Source: Euonymus europaeus (Eukaryota; Streptophyta; Magnoliopsida; Celastrales; Celastraceae). From it: DNA of 64,000 bases. The notes beneath the pieces are model-generated. The model did not search any database, was not told where the DNA came from, and was given only the letters and a program-made list of their open reading frames with translations. Positions 36,704 to 50,271 of the stretch are shown here, one piece after another. Location of the stretch: positions 26,758,001 to 26,822,000 of the forward strand of contig OY756964.1 in assembly GCA_963580455.1 (NCBI GenBank). The letters run 5' to 3'. The number at the start of each line of letters is the position of its first letter. Position 1 is the stretch's first letter. The position numbers and the translations under genes are program-made.

Positions 36704-39700
36704 GAAATCAAGATAAAAATCACCGAATTCAGAACTCGGAGTCAAAGGATATTCATAAAAACTCTTTACGTAAAGAAACCACATTTCGCGGCTAACTAGG
36801 TGAAACGAGACCTACTAGCCACGAGTTCTGAAATCAAAATCGGAAACGCCAGGATCGTAGAGCTCGAAAAGTAGTGTGAAATCAAGCTAAAAATCACCGA
36901 ATTCAGAACTCGGAGTCAACGGATATTCATAAAACCGTTTACGTAAAGAAACCACATTTCGCGGCTAACTAGGTGAAACGAGACCAACTAGCCACGAGTT
37001 CTGAAATCAATATCTGAAACGCCAGGATCGTAGAGCTCGAAAATTAGTGTGAAATCAAGCTAAAAATCTCCGAATTCAGAACTCGGAGTCAACGGATATT
37101 CATAAAACCGTTTACGTAAAGAAACCACATTTCGCGGCTAACTCGGTGAAACGAGACCTACTAGCCACGAGTTCTGAAATCAATATCCGAAAATCCAGGA
37201 TCGTAGAGCTCGAAAATTAGTGTGAAATCAAGCTAAAAATCACCGAATTCAGAACTCGGAGTCAACGGATATTCATAAAACCGTTTACGTAAAGAAACCA
37301 CATTTCGCGGCTAACTAGGTGAAACGAGACCAACTAGCCACGAGTTCTGAAATCAATATCCGAAACGCCAGGATCGTAGAGCTCGAAAATTAGTGTGAAA
37401 TCAAGCTAAAAATCACCGAATTCAGAACTCGGAGTCAACGGATATTCATAAAACCGTTTACGTAAAGAAACCACATTTCGCGGCTAACTCGGTGAAATGA
37501 GACCTACTAGCCACGAGTTCTGAAATCAATATCCGAAAATCCAGGATCGTAGAGCTCAAAAATTAGTGTGAAATCAAGCTAAAAATCACCGAATTCAGAA
37601 CTCGGAGTCAACGGATATTCATAAAACCGTTTACGTAAAGAAACCACATTTCGCGGCTAACTAGGTGAAACGAGACCAACTAGCCACGAGTTCTGAAATC
37701 AAAATCCGAAACGCCAGGATGGTAGAGCTCAAAATGTAGTGTGAAATCAAGCTAAAAATCACCGAATTCAGAACTCGGAGTCAACGGATATTCATAAAAC
37801 CGTTTACGTAAAGAAACCACATTTCGCGGCTAAATAGGTGAATCGAGACCTACTAGCCACGAGTTCTGAAATCAAAATCTGAAATTCCAGGATCGTAGAG
37901 CTCGAAAAGTAGTGTGAAATCAAGCTAAAAATCACCGAATTCAGAACTCGGAGTCAAAGGATATTCATAAAAACTCTTTACGTAAAGAAACCACATTTTG
38001 CGGCTAACTAGGTGAAACGAGACCTACTAGCCACGAGTTCTGAAATCAAAACCCGAAACGCCAGGATCGTAGAGCTCAAAAAGTAGTGTGAAATCAAGCT
38101 AAAAATCACCGAATTCAGAACTCGGAGTCAACGGATATTCATAAAACCGTTTACGTAAAGAAACCACATTTCGCGGCTAACTAGGTGAAACGAGACCAAC
38201 TAGCCACGAGTTCTGAAATCAATATCCGAAACGCCAGGATCGTAGAGCTCGAAAAGTAGTGTGAAATCAAGCTAAAAATCACCGAATTCAGAACTCGGAG
38301 TCAACGGATATTCATAAAACCGTTTACGTAAAGAAACCACATTTCGCGGCTAACTGGGAGAAACGAGACCTACTAGCCACAAGTTCTGAAATCAAAATCT
38401 GAAACGCCAGGATCGTAGAGCTCGAAAAGTAGTGTGAAATCAAGCTAAAAATCACCGAATTCAGAACTCGGAGTCAACGGATATTCATAAAACCGTTTAC
38501 GTAAAGAAAACACATTTCGCGGCTAATTGGGAGAAACGAGACCTACTAGCCACGAGTTCTGAAATCAAAATCCGAAACGTCAGGATCGTAGAGCTCGAAA
38601 AGTAGTGTGAAATCAAGCTAAAAATCACCGAATTCAGAACTCGGAGTCAACGGATATTCATAAAACCGTTTACGTAAGGAAACCACATTTCGCGGCTAAC
38701 TCGGTGAAACGAGACCCACTAGCCACGAGTTCTGAAATCAATATCCGAAAATCCAGGATCGTAGAGCTCGAAAATTAGTGTGAAATCAAGCTAAAAATCA
38801 CCGAATTCAGAACTCGGAGTCAACGGATATTCATAAAACCGTTTACGTAAAGAAACCACATTTCGCGGCTAACTAGGTGAAATGAGACCAACTAGCCACG
38901 AGTTCTGAAATCAATATCCGAAACGCCAGGATCGTAGAGCTCGAAAATTAGTGTGAAATCAAGCTAAAAATCACCGAATTCAGAACTCGGAGTCAACGGA
39001 TATTCATAAAACCGTTTACGTAAAGAAACCACATTTCGCGGCTAACTAGGTGAAACGAGACCAACTAGCCACGAGTTCTGAAATCAAAATCCGAAACGCC
39101 AGGATGGTAGAGCTCGAAATGTAGTGTGAAATCAAGCTAAAAATCACCGAATTCAGAACTCGGAGTCAACGGATATTCATAAAACCGTTTACGTAAAGAA
39201 ACCACATTTTGCGGCTAAATAGGTGAAACGAGACCAACTAGCCACAAGTTCTGAAATCAAAATCCGAAACTCCAGGATCATAGAGCTCGAAAAGTAGTGT
39301 GTAATCAACCTAAAAATCACCGAATTCAGAACTCGTAGTCAACGGATATTCATAAAACCACTTACGTAAAGAAACCACATTTCGCGGCTAAATAGGTGAA
39401 TCGAGACCTACTAGCCACGAGTTCTGAAATCAAAATCTGAAATTCCAGGATCGTAGAGCTCGAAAAGTAGTGTGAAATCAAGCTAAAAATCACCGAATTC
39501 AGAACTCGGAGTCAAAGGATATTCATAAAAACTCTTTACGTAAAGAAACCACATTTCGCGGCTAACTAGGTGAAACGAGACCTACTAGCCACGAGTTCTG
39601 AAATCAAAATCGGAAACGCCAGGATCGTAGAGCTCGAAAAGTAGTGTGAAATCAAGCTAAAAATCACCGAATTCAGAACTCGGAGTCAACGGATATTCAT

Positions 39701-42416
39701 AAAACCGTTTACGTAAAGAAACCACATTTCGCGACTAACTAGGTGAAACGAGACCAACTAGCCACGAGTTCTGAAATCAATATCTGAAACGCCAGGATCG
39801 TAGAGCTCGAAAAGTAGTGTGAAATCAAGGTAAAAATCACCGAATTCAGAACTCGGAGTCAACGGATATTCATAAAACCGTTTACGTAAAGAAACCACAT
39901 TTCGCGGCTAACTCGGTGAAACGAGACCTACTAGCCACGAGTTTTGAAATCAATATCCGAAAATCCAGGATCGTAGAGCTCGAAAATTAGTGTGAAATCA
40001 AGCTAAAAATCACCGAATTCAGAACTCGGAGTCAACGGATATTCATAAAACCGTTTACGTAAAGAAACCACATTTCGCGGCTAACTAGGTGAAACGAGAC
40101 CAACTAGCCACGAGTTCTGAAATCAATATCCGAAACGACAGGATCGTAGAGCTCGAAAATTAGTGTGAAATCAAGCTAAAAATCACCGAATTCAGAACTC
40201 GGAGTCAACGGATATTCATAAAACCGTTTACGTAAAGAAACCACATTTCGCGGCTAACTCGGTGAAACGAGACCTACTAGCCACGAGTTCTGAAATCAAT
40301 ATCCGAAAATCCAGGATCGTAGAGCTCAAAAATTAGTGTGAAATCAAGCTAAAAATCACCGAATTCAGAACTCGGAGTCAACGGATATTCATAAAACCGT
40401 TTACGTAAAGAAACCACATTTCGCGGCTAACTAGGTGAAACGAGACCAACTAGCCACGAGTTCTGAAATCAAAATCCGAAACGCCAGGATGGTAGAGCTC
40501 AAAATGTAGTGTGAAATCAAGCTAAAAATCACCGAATTCAGAACTCGGAGTCAACGGATATTCATAAAACCGTTTACGTAAAGAAACCACATTTCGCGGC
40601 TAAATAGGTGAATCGAGACCTACTAGCCACGAGTTCTGAAATCAAAATCTGAAATTCCAGGATCGTAGAGCTCGAAAAGTAGTGTGAAATCAAGCTAAAA
40701 ATCACCGAATTCAGAACTCGGAGTCAAAGGATATTCATAAAAACTCTTTACGTAAAGAAACCACATTTCGCGGCTAACTAGGTGAAACGAGACCTACTAG
40801 CCACGAGTTCTGAAATCAAAACCCGAAACGCCAGGATCGTAGAGCTCGAAAAGTAGTGTGAAATCAAGCTAAAAATCACCGAATTCAGAACTCGGAGTCA
40901 ACGGATATTCATAAAACCGTTTACGTAAAGAAACCACATTTCGCGGCTAACTAGGTGAAACGAGACCAACTAGCCACGAGTTCTGAAATCAATATCCGAA
41001 ACGCCAGGATCGTAGAGCTCGAAAAGTAGTGTGAAATCAAGCTAAAAATCACCGAATTCAGAACTCGGAGTCAACGGATATTCATAAAACCGTTTACGTA
41101 AAGAAACCACATTTCGCGGCTAACTCGGTGAAACGAGACCTACTAGCCACGAGTTCTGAAATCAATATCCGAAAATCCAGGATCGTAGAGCTCGAAAATT
41201 AGTGTGAAATCAAGCTAAAAATCACCGAATTCAGAACTCGGAGTCAACGGATATTCATAAAACCGTTTACGTAAAGAAACCACATTTCGCGGCTAACTAG
41301 GTGAAACGAGACCAACTAGCCACGAGTTCTGAAATCAATATCCGAAACGCCAGGATCGTAGTGCTCGAAAATTAGTGTGAAATCAAGCTAAAAATCACCG
41401 AATTCAGAACTCGGAGTCAACGGATATTCATAAAACCGTTTACGTAAAGAAACCACATTTTGCGGCTAACTAGGTGAAACGAGACCAACTAGCCACGAGT
41501 TCTGAAATCAAAATCCGAAACGCCAGGATGGTAGAGCTCGAAATGTAGTGTGAAATCAAGCTAAAAATCACCGAATTCAGTACTCGGAGTCAACGGATAT
41601 TCATAAAACCGTTTACGTAAAGAAACCACATTTCGCGGCTAAATAGGTGAAACGAGACCAACTAGCCACAAGTTCTGAAATCAAAATCCGAAACGCCAGG
41701 ATCGTAGAGCTCGAAAAGTAGTGTGTAATCAACCTAAAAATCACCGAATTCAGAACTCGTAGTCAACGGATATTCATAAAACCACTTACGTAAAGAAACC
41801 ACATTTCGCGGCTAAATAGGTGAATCAAGACCTACTAGCCACGAGTTCTGAAATCAAAATCTGAAATTCCAGGATCGTAGAGCTCGAAAAGTAGTGTGAA
41901 ATCAAGCTAAAAATCACCGAATTCAGAACTCGGAGTCAACAGATATTCATAAAACCGTTTACGTAAAGAAACCACATTTCGCGGCTAACTAGGTGAAACG
42001 AGACCAACTAGCCACGAGTTCTGAAATCAATATCCGAAACCCCAGGATCGTAGAGCTCGAAAATTAGTGTGAAATCAAGCTAAAAATCACCGAATTCAGA
42101 ACTCGGAGTCAACGGATATTCATAAAACCGTTTACGTAAAGAAACCACATTTCGCGGCTAAGTGGGAGAAACTAGACCAACTAGCCACGAGTTCTGAAAT
42201 CAAAATCCGAAATGCCAGGATCGTAGAGCTCGAAATGTAGTGTGAAATCAAGCAAAAAATCACCGAATTCATAACTCGGAGTCAACGGATATTCATAAAA
42301 CCGTTTACGTAAAGAAACCACATTTCGCGGCTAAATAGGTGAAACGAGACCAACTAGCCACAAGTTCAGAAATCAAAATCCGAAACGCCAGGATCGTAGA
42401 GCTCGAAAAGTAGTGT
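36704..42416. repeat. 16-monomer duplication with dimeric fine structure
   Basis: A one-base-longer monomer with AAAAACTCTTTACG tags 36761, 37973, 39531 and 40743, spaced 1212, 1558 and 1212 bp. The stretch 36704 to about 38350 matches 39474 to about 41120 at a 2770-bp offset (16 x 173 + 2). Inside, two subtypes alternate as 346-bp dimers. One has AACTCGGTGAAACGAGACC with AAAATCCAGG (37141, 37487, 39911, 40257, 41123). The other has AACTAGGTG with CCAACTAG and AAACGCCAGG. The CAATATCC form first appears here. Confidence 0.82.
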
Positions 42417-44494
42417 GTAATCAACCTAAAAATCACCGAATTCACAACTCGTAGTCAACGGATATTCATAAAACCACTTACGTAAAGAAACCACATTTCG
42501 CGGCTAAATAGGTGAATCGAGACCTACTAGCCACGAGTTCTGAAATCAAAATCTGAAATTCCAGGATCGTAGAGCTCGAAAATTAGTGTGAAATCAAGCT
42601 AAAAATCACCGAATTCAGAACTCGGAGTCAAAGGATATTCATAAAAACTCTTTACGTAAAGAAACCACATTTCGCGGCTAACTAGGTGAAACGAGACCTA
42701 CTAGCCACGAGTTCTGAAATCAAAATCCGAAATGCCAGGATCGTAGAGCTCGAAAAGTAGTGTGAAATCAAGCTAAAAATCACCGAATTCAGAACTCGAA
42801 GTAAACGAATATTCCTAAAATCGTTTACGTAAAGAAACCACATTTCGCGGCTAAATAGGTGAAACGAGACCAACTTGCCAAGAGTTCTGAAATCAAAATC
42901 TAAAACACCAGGATTGTAGAGCTCGAAAAGTACTGTGTAATCAAGCTAAAAATCACCGAATTCAGAACTCGGAGTCAACGGATATTCATAAAACCGTTTA
43001 CGTAAAGAAACCACATTTCGCGGCTAACTGGGAGAAAAGAGACCTACTAGCCACGAGTTCTGAAATCAAAATCCGAAACGACAGGATCGTAGAGCTCGAA
43101 AAGTTGTGTGAAATCAAGCTAAAAATCACCGAATTCAGAACTCGGAGTCAATGGATATTCATAAAACCGTTTACGTAAAGAAACCACATTTCGCGGCTAA
43201 CTAGTTGAAATGAGACCAACTAGCCACGAGTTCTGAAATCAATATCCGAAACTCCAGGATCGTAGAGCTCAAAAATTAGTGTGAAATCAAGCAAAAAATC
43301 ACCGAATTCAGAACTCGGAGTCAACGGATATTCATAAAACCTTTTACGTAAAGAAACCACATTTCGCGGCTAACTAGGTGAAACGAGACCAACTAGCCAC
43401 GAGTTCTGAAATCAATATCCGAAATGCCAGGATCGTAGAGCTCGAAAATTAGTGTGAAATCAAGCTAAAAATCACCGAATTCAGAACTCGGAGTCAACGG
43501 ATATTCATAAAACCGTTTACGTAAAGAAACCACATTTCGCGGCTAACTAGGTGAAACGAGACCAACTAGCCACGAGTTCTGAAATCAAAATCCGAAACGC
43601 CAGGATCGTAGAGCTCGAAAAGTAGTGTGTAATCAACCTAAAAATCACCGAATTCAGAACTCGGAGTCAACGGATATTCATAAAACCGTTTACGTAAAAA
43701 AACCACATTTCGCGGCTAACTCGGCGAAACGAGACCAACTAGCCACGAGTTTTGAAATCAAAATCCGAAACGCTAGGATTGTAGAGCTCAAAAAGTAGTG
43801 TGAAATCAAGCAAAAAATCAGCGAATTCAGAACTCGGAGTCAACGGATATTCATAAAACCGTTTACGTAAAGAAACCACATTTCGCGGCTAACTGGGAGA
43901 AACGAGACCTACTAGTCACGAGTTCTGAAATCAAAATCCGAAATGCCAGGATTGTAGAGCTCGAAAAGTTGTGTGAAACCAAGCTAAAAATCACCGAATT
44001 CAGAACTCGGAGTCAACGGATATTCATAAAACCGTTTACGTAAAGAAACCACATTTCGCGGCTAACTAGGTGAAACGAGACCAACTAGCCACGAGTTCTG
44101 AAATCAATATCCGAAACGCCGGGATCGTAGAGCTCGAAAAGTAGTGTGAAATCAAGCTAAAAATCACCGAATTCAGAACTCGGAGTCAACGGATATTCAT
44201 AAAACCGTTTACGTAAAGAAAACACATTTCGCGGCTAAATAGGTGAAACGAGACCAACTAGCCACGAGTTCTGAAATTAATATCCGAAACGCTAGGATCG
44301 TAGAGCTCGAAAAGTAGTGTGAAATCAAGCTAAAAATCAACGAATTCAGAACTCGGAGTCAAAGGATATTCATAAAAACTCTTTACGTAAAGAAACCACA
44401 TTTCGCGGCTAACTAGGTGAAACGAGACCTACTAGCCACGAGTTCTGAAATCAAAATCCGAAACGCCAGGATCGTAGAGCTCGAAAAGTAGTGT
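42417..44494. repeat. 12-monomer tandem duplication, copy 1 (2078 bp)
   Basis: This is followed directly by a second copy at an offset of 2078 bp (12 x 173 + 2, the extra bases coming from two AAAAACTCTTTACG monomers at 42647 and 44378). Tags in order are AACCACTTACG, AAAAACTCTTTACG, CTCGAAGTAAACGAATATTCC, CAACTTGCCAAGAG, GTACTGTGTAATC, GGGAGAAAAGAG, CTAGTTGAAATGAG, CCTTTTACG, GTAAAAAAACC with GGCGAAACG, CAAAAAATCAGCG, CGCCGGGATCG and AAAACACATTTCG. Confidence 0.88.
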
Positions 44495-46398
44495 GAAATC
44501 AAGCTAAAAATCACCGAATTCAGAACTCGTAGTCAACGGATATTCATAAAACCACTTACGTAAAGAAACCACATTTCGCGGCTAAATAGGTGAATCGAGA
44601 CCTACTAGCCACGAGTTCTGAAATCAAAATCTGAAATTCCAGGATCGTAGAGCTCGAAAATTAGTGTGAAATCAAGCTAAAAATCACCGAATTCAGAACT
44701 CGGAGTCAAAGGATATTCATAAAAACTCTTTACGTAAAGAAACCACATTTCGCGGCTAACTAGGTGAAACGAGACCTACTAGCCACGAGTTCTGAAATCA
44801 AAATCCGAAATGCCAGGATCGTAGAGCTCGAAAAGTAGTGTGAAATCAAGCTAAAAATCACCGAATTCAGAACTCGAAGTAAACGAATATTCCTAAAATC
44901 GTTTACGTAAAGAAACCACATTTCGCGGCTAAATAGGTGAAACGAGACCAACTTGCCAAGAGTTCTGAAATCAAAATCTAAAACACCAGGATTGTAGAGC
45001 TCGAAAAGTACTGTGTAATCAAGCTAAAAATCACCGAATTCAGAACTCGGAGTCAACGGATATTCATAAAACCGTTTACGTAAAGAAACCACATTTCGCG
45101 GCTAACTGGGAGAAAAGAGACCTACTAGCCACGAGTTCTGAAATCAAAATCCGAAACGACAGGATCGTAGAGCTCGAAAAGTTGTGTGAAATCAAGCTAA
45201 AAATCACCGAATTCAGAACTCGGAGTCAATGGATATTCATAAAACCGTTTACGTAAAGAAACCACATTTCGCGGCTAACTAGTTGAAATGAGACCAACTA
45301 GCCACGAGTTCTGAAATCAATATCCGAAACTCCAGGATCGTAGAGCTCAAAAATTAGTGTGAAATCAAGCAAAAAATCACCGAATTCAGAACTCGGAGTC
45401 AACGGATATTCATAAAACCTTTTACGTAAAGAAACCACATTTCGCGACTAACTAGGTGAAACGAGACCAACTAGCCACGAGTTCTGAAATCAATATCCGA
45501 AATGCCAGGATCGTAGAGCTCGAAAATTAGTGTGAAATCAAGCTAAAAATCACCGAATTCAGAACTCGGAGTCAACGGATATTCATAAAACCGTTTACGT
45601 AAAGAAACCACATTTCGCGGCTAACTAGGTGAAACGAGACCAACTAGCCACGAGTTCTGAAATCAAAATCCGAAACGCCAGGATCGTAGAGCTCGAAAAG
45701 TAGTGTGTAATCAACCCAAAAATCACCGAATTCAGAACTCGGAGTCAACGGATATTCATAAAACCGTTTACGTAAAAAAACCACATTTCGCGGCTAACTC
45801 GGCGAAACGAGACCAACTAGCCACGAGTTTTGAAATCAAAATCCGAAACGCTAGGATTGTAGAGCTCAAAAAGTAGTGTGAAATCAAGCAAAAAATCAGC
45901 GAATTCAGAACTCGGAGTCAACGGATATTCATAAAACCGTTTACGTAAAGAAACCACATTTCGCGGCTAACTGGGAGAAACGAGACCTACTAGTCACGAG
46001 TTCTGAAATCAAAATCCGAAATGCCAGGATTGTAGAGCTCGAAAAGTTGTGTGAAACCAAGCTAAAAATCACCGAATTCAGAACTCGGAGTCAACGGATA
46101 TTCATAAAACCGTTTACGTAAAGAAACCACATTTCGCGGCTAACTAGGTGAAACGAGACCAACTAGCCACGAGTTCTGAAATCAATATCCGAAACGCCGG
46201 GATCGTAGAGCTCGAAAAGTAGTGTGAAATCAAGCTAAAAATCACCGAATTCAGAACTCGGAGTCAACGGATATTCATAAAACCGTTTACGTAAAGAAAA
46301 CACATTTCGCGGCTAACTAGGTGAAACGAGACCAACTAGCCACGAGTTCTGAAATTAATATCCGAAACGCTAGGATCGTAGAGCTCGAAAATTAGTGT
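44495..46398. repeat. 12-monomer tandem duplication, copy 2 (11 monomers retained)
   Basis: Near-identical to 42417-44320. By eye only a few differences stand out: CGCGACTAAC near 45445, AACCCAAAA near 45714, AACTAGG for AAATAGG near 46315, and a different first monomer. The identical minus-strand frames at 42682-42873 and 44760-44951 are a by-product of this duplication. Confidence 0.88.
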
Positions 46399-48714
46399 GA
46401 AATCAAGCTAAAAATCACCGAATTCAGAACTCGGAGTCAACGGATATTCATAAAACCGTTTACGTAAAGAAACTACATTTCGCGGCTAACTAGGTGAAAC
46501 GAGACCAACTAGCCACGAGTTCTGAAATCAAAATCCGAAACGCCAGGATCGTAGAGCTCGAAATGTAGTGTGAAATCAAGCTAAAAATCACCGAATTCAG
46601 AACTCGGAGTCAACGGATATTCATAAAACCGTTTACGTAAAGAAACCACATTTCGCGGCTAATTGGGAGAAACGAGACCTACTAGCCACGAGTTCTGAAA
46701 TCCAAATCCGAAACGCCAGGATCGTAGAGCTCGAAAAGTACTGTGCAATCAAGCTAAAAATCACCGAATTCAGAACTCGGAGTCAACGGATATTCATAAA
46801 ACCGTTTACGTAAAGAAACCACATTTCGCGGCTAACTGGGAGAAACGAGACCTACTAGTCACGAGTTCTGAAATCAAAATCCGAAATTCCAGGATTGTAG
46901 AGCTCGAAAAGTTGTGTGAAATCAAGCTAAAAATCACCGAATTCAGAACTCGGAGTCAACGGATATTCATAAAACCGTTTACGTAAAGAAACCACATTTC
47001 GCGGCTAACTCGGTGAAACGAGACCAACTAGCCACGAGTTTTGAAATCAAAATCCGAAACGCTAGGATTGTAGAGCTCAAAAAGTAGTGTGAAATCAAGC
47101 TAAAAATCACCGAATTCAGAACTCGGAGTCAACGGATATTCATAAAACCGTTTACGTAAAGAAACCACATTTAGCGGCTAAGTGGGAGAAACGAGACCTA
47201 CTAGCCACGAGTTCTGAAATCAAAATCCGAAACGCCAGGATCGTAGAGCTCGAAAAGTTGTGTGAAATCAAGCTAAAAATCACCGAATTCAGAACTCGGA
47301 GTCAACGGATATTCATAAAACCGTTTACGTAAAAAAACCACATTTCGCGGCTAACTCGGCGAAACGAGACCAACTAGCCACGAGTTTTGAAATCAAAATC
47401 CGAAACTCCAGGATCGTAGAGCTCGAAAAGTACTGTGTAATCAACCTAAAAATCACCGAATTCAGAACTCGGAGTCAACGGATATTCATAAAACCGTTTA
47501 CGTAAAGAAATCACATTTCGCGGCTAACTGGGAGAAACGAGACCTACTTATCACGAGTTCTGAAATCAAAATACGAAATTCCAGGATTGTAGAGCTCGAA
47601 AAGTTGTGTGAAATCAAGCTAAAAATCACCGAATTCAGAACTTGGAGTCAACGGATATTTATAAAACCGTTTACGTAAAGAAACCACATTTCGCGGCTAA
47701 CTCGGTGAAACGAGACCAACTAGCCACGAGTTTTGAAATCAAAATCCGAAACGCTAGGATTGTAGAGCTCAAAAAGTAGTGTGAAATCAAGCTAAAAATC
47801 ACCGAATTCAGAACTCGGAGTCAACGGATATTCATAAAACCGTTTACGTAAACAAACCACATTTCGCGGCTAAGTGGGAGAAACGAGACCTACTAGCCCC
47901 GAGTTCTGAAATCAAAATCCGAAACGCCAGGATCGTAGAGCTCGAAAAGTTGTGTGAAATCAAGCTAAAAATCACCGAATTCAGAACTCGGAGTCAACGG
48001 ATATTCATAAAACCGTTTACGTAAAAAAACCACATTTCGCGGCTAACTCGGCGAAACGAGACCAACTAGCCACGAGTTTTGAAATCAAAATCCGAAACGC
48101 TAGGATTGTAGAGCTCAAAAAGTAGTGTGAAATCAAGCAAAAAATCACCGAATTCAGAACTCGAAGTCAACGGATATTCATAAAACCGTTTACGTAAAGA
48201 AACCACATTTCGCGGCTAACTGGGAGAAACGAGACCTACTAGTCACGAGTTCTGAAATCAAAATCCGAAATGCCAGGATTGTAGAGCTCGAAAAGTTGTG
48301 TGAAATCAAGCTAAAAATCACCGAATTCAGAACTCGGAGTCAACGGATATTCATAAAACCGTTTACGTAAAGAAACCACATTTCGCGGCTAACTAGGTGA
48401 AACGAGACCAACTAGCCACGAGTTCTGAAATCAATATCCGAAACGCCGGGATCGTAGAGCTCGAAAAGTAGTGTGAAATCAAGCTAAAAATCACCGAATT
48501 CAGAACTCGGAGTCAACGGATATTCATAAAACCGTTTACGTAAAGAAAACACATTTCGCGGCTAACTAGGTGAAACGAGACCAACTAGCCACGAGTTCTG
48601 AAATTAATATCCGAAAACCCAGGATTATAGAGCTCGAAAAGTTGTGTGAAATCAAGCTAAAAATCACCGAATTCAGAACTCGGAGTCAACGGATATTCAT
48701 AAAACCGTTTACGT
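46399..48714. repeat. Mixed subtypes leading into the 8/9-monomer HOR
   Basis: About thirteen monomers mixing four subtypes: GGGAGAAACG with GTTGTGTG; CTCGGTGAAACG with CGCTAGGATTG and CTCAAAAAG; AAGTGGGAG with CGCCAGGATCG; and GTAAAAAAACC with GGCGAAACG. From 47331 the order is repeated from 48715 (offset 1384, 8 x 173). Anchor monomers CGCCGGGATCG (48448) and AAAACACATTTCG close the unit. No non-satellite sequence is present. Confidence 0.78.
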
Positions 48715-50271
48715 AAAAAAACCACATTTCGCGGCTAACTCGGCGAAACGAGACCAACTAGCCACGAGTTTTGAAATCAAAATCCGAAACTCCAGGATCG
48801 TAGAGCTCGAAAAGTACTGTGTAATCAACCTAAAAATCACCGAATTCAGAACTCGGAGTCAACGGATATTCATAAAACCGTTTACGTAAAGAAATCACAT
48901 TTCGCGGCTAACTGGGAGAAACGAGACCTACTAGTCACGAGTTCTGAAATCAAAATACGAAATTCCAGGATTGTAGAGCTCGAAAAGTACTGTGTAATCA
49001 ACCTAAAAATCACCGAATTCAGAACTCGGAGTCAACGGATATTCATAAAACCGTTTACGTAAAGAAATCACATTTCGCGGCTAACTGGGAGAAACGAGAC
49101 CTACTAGTCACGAGTTCTGAAATCAAAATACGAAATTCCAGGATTGTAGAGCTCGAAAAGTTGTGTGAAATCAAGCTAAAAATCACCGAATTCAGAACTC
49201 GGAGTCAACGGATATTTATAAAACCGTTTACGTAAAGAAACCACATTTCGCGGCTAACTCGGTGAAACGAGACCAACTAGCCACGAGTTTTGAAATCAAA
49301 ATCCGAAATGCTAGGATTGTAGAGCTCAAAAAGTAGTGTGAAATCAAGCTAAAAATCACCGAATTCAGAACTCGGAGTCAACGGATATTCATAAAACCGT
49401 TTACGTAAACAAACCACATTTCGCGGCTAAGTGGGAGAAACGAGACCTACTAGCCACGAGTTCTGAAATCAAAATCCGAAACGCCAGGATCGTAGAGCTC
49501 GAAAAGTTGTGTGAAATCAAGCTAAAAATCACCGAATTCAGAACTCGGAGTCAACGGATATTCATAAAACCGTTTACCTAAAAAAACCACATTTCGCGGC
49601 TAACTCGGCGAAACGAGACCAACTAGCCACGAGTTTTGAAATCAAAATCCGAAACGCTAGGATTGTAGAGCTCAAAAAGTAGTGTGAAATCAAGCAAAAA
49701 ATCACCGAATTCAGAACTCGGAGTCAACGGATATTCATAAAACCGTTTACGTAAAGAAACCACATTTCGCGGCTAACTGGGAGAAACGAGACCTACTAGT
49801 CACGAGTTCTGAAATCAAAATCCGAAATGCCAGGATTGTAGAGCTCGAAAAGTTGTGTGAAATCAAGCTAAAAATCACCGAATTCAGAACTCGGAGTCAA
49901 CGGATATTCATAAAACCGTTTACGTAAAGAAACCACATTTCGCGGCTAACTAGGTGAAACGAGACCAACTAGCCACGAGTTCTGAAATCAATATCCGAAA
50001 CGCCGGGATCGTAGAGCTCGAAAAGTAGTGTGAAATCAAGCTAAAAATCACCGAATTCAGAACTCGGAGTCAACGGATATTCATAAAACCGTTTACGTAA
50101 AGAAAACACATTTCGCGGCTAACTAGGTGAAACGAGACCAACTAGCCACGAGTTCTGAAATTAATATCCGAAAACCCAGGATTATAGAGCTCGAAAAGTT
50201 GTGTGAAATCAAGCTAAAAATCACCGAATTCAGAACTCGGAGTCAACGGATATTCATAAAACCGTTTACGT
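48715..50271. repeat. 9-monomer HOR copy with a duplicated single monomer
   Basis: This repeats 47331 onward. The GTACTGTGTAATCAACC monomer occurs twice in a row (starts 48821 and 48994, 173 bp apart), so the offset to the previous unit changes from 1384 to 1557 bp. The tag GTAAACAAACC moves from 47851 to 49408, exactly 9 x 173. A third partial copy begins at 50272. Confidence 0.85.

Noticed and set aside
42682..42873. Minus-strand open frame of 63 codons, identical to one at 44760-44951
   Set aside because: The identity is explained by the 2078-bp duplication of the satellite, not by selection on a protein.
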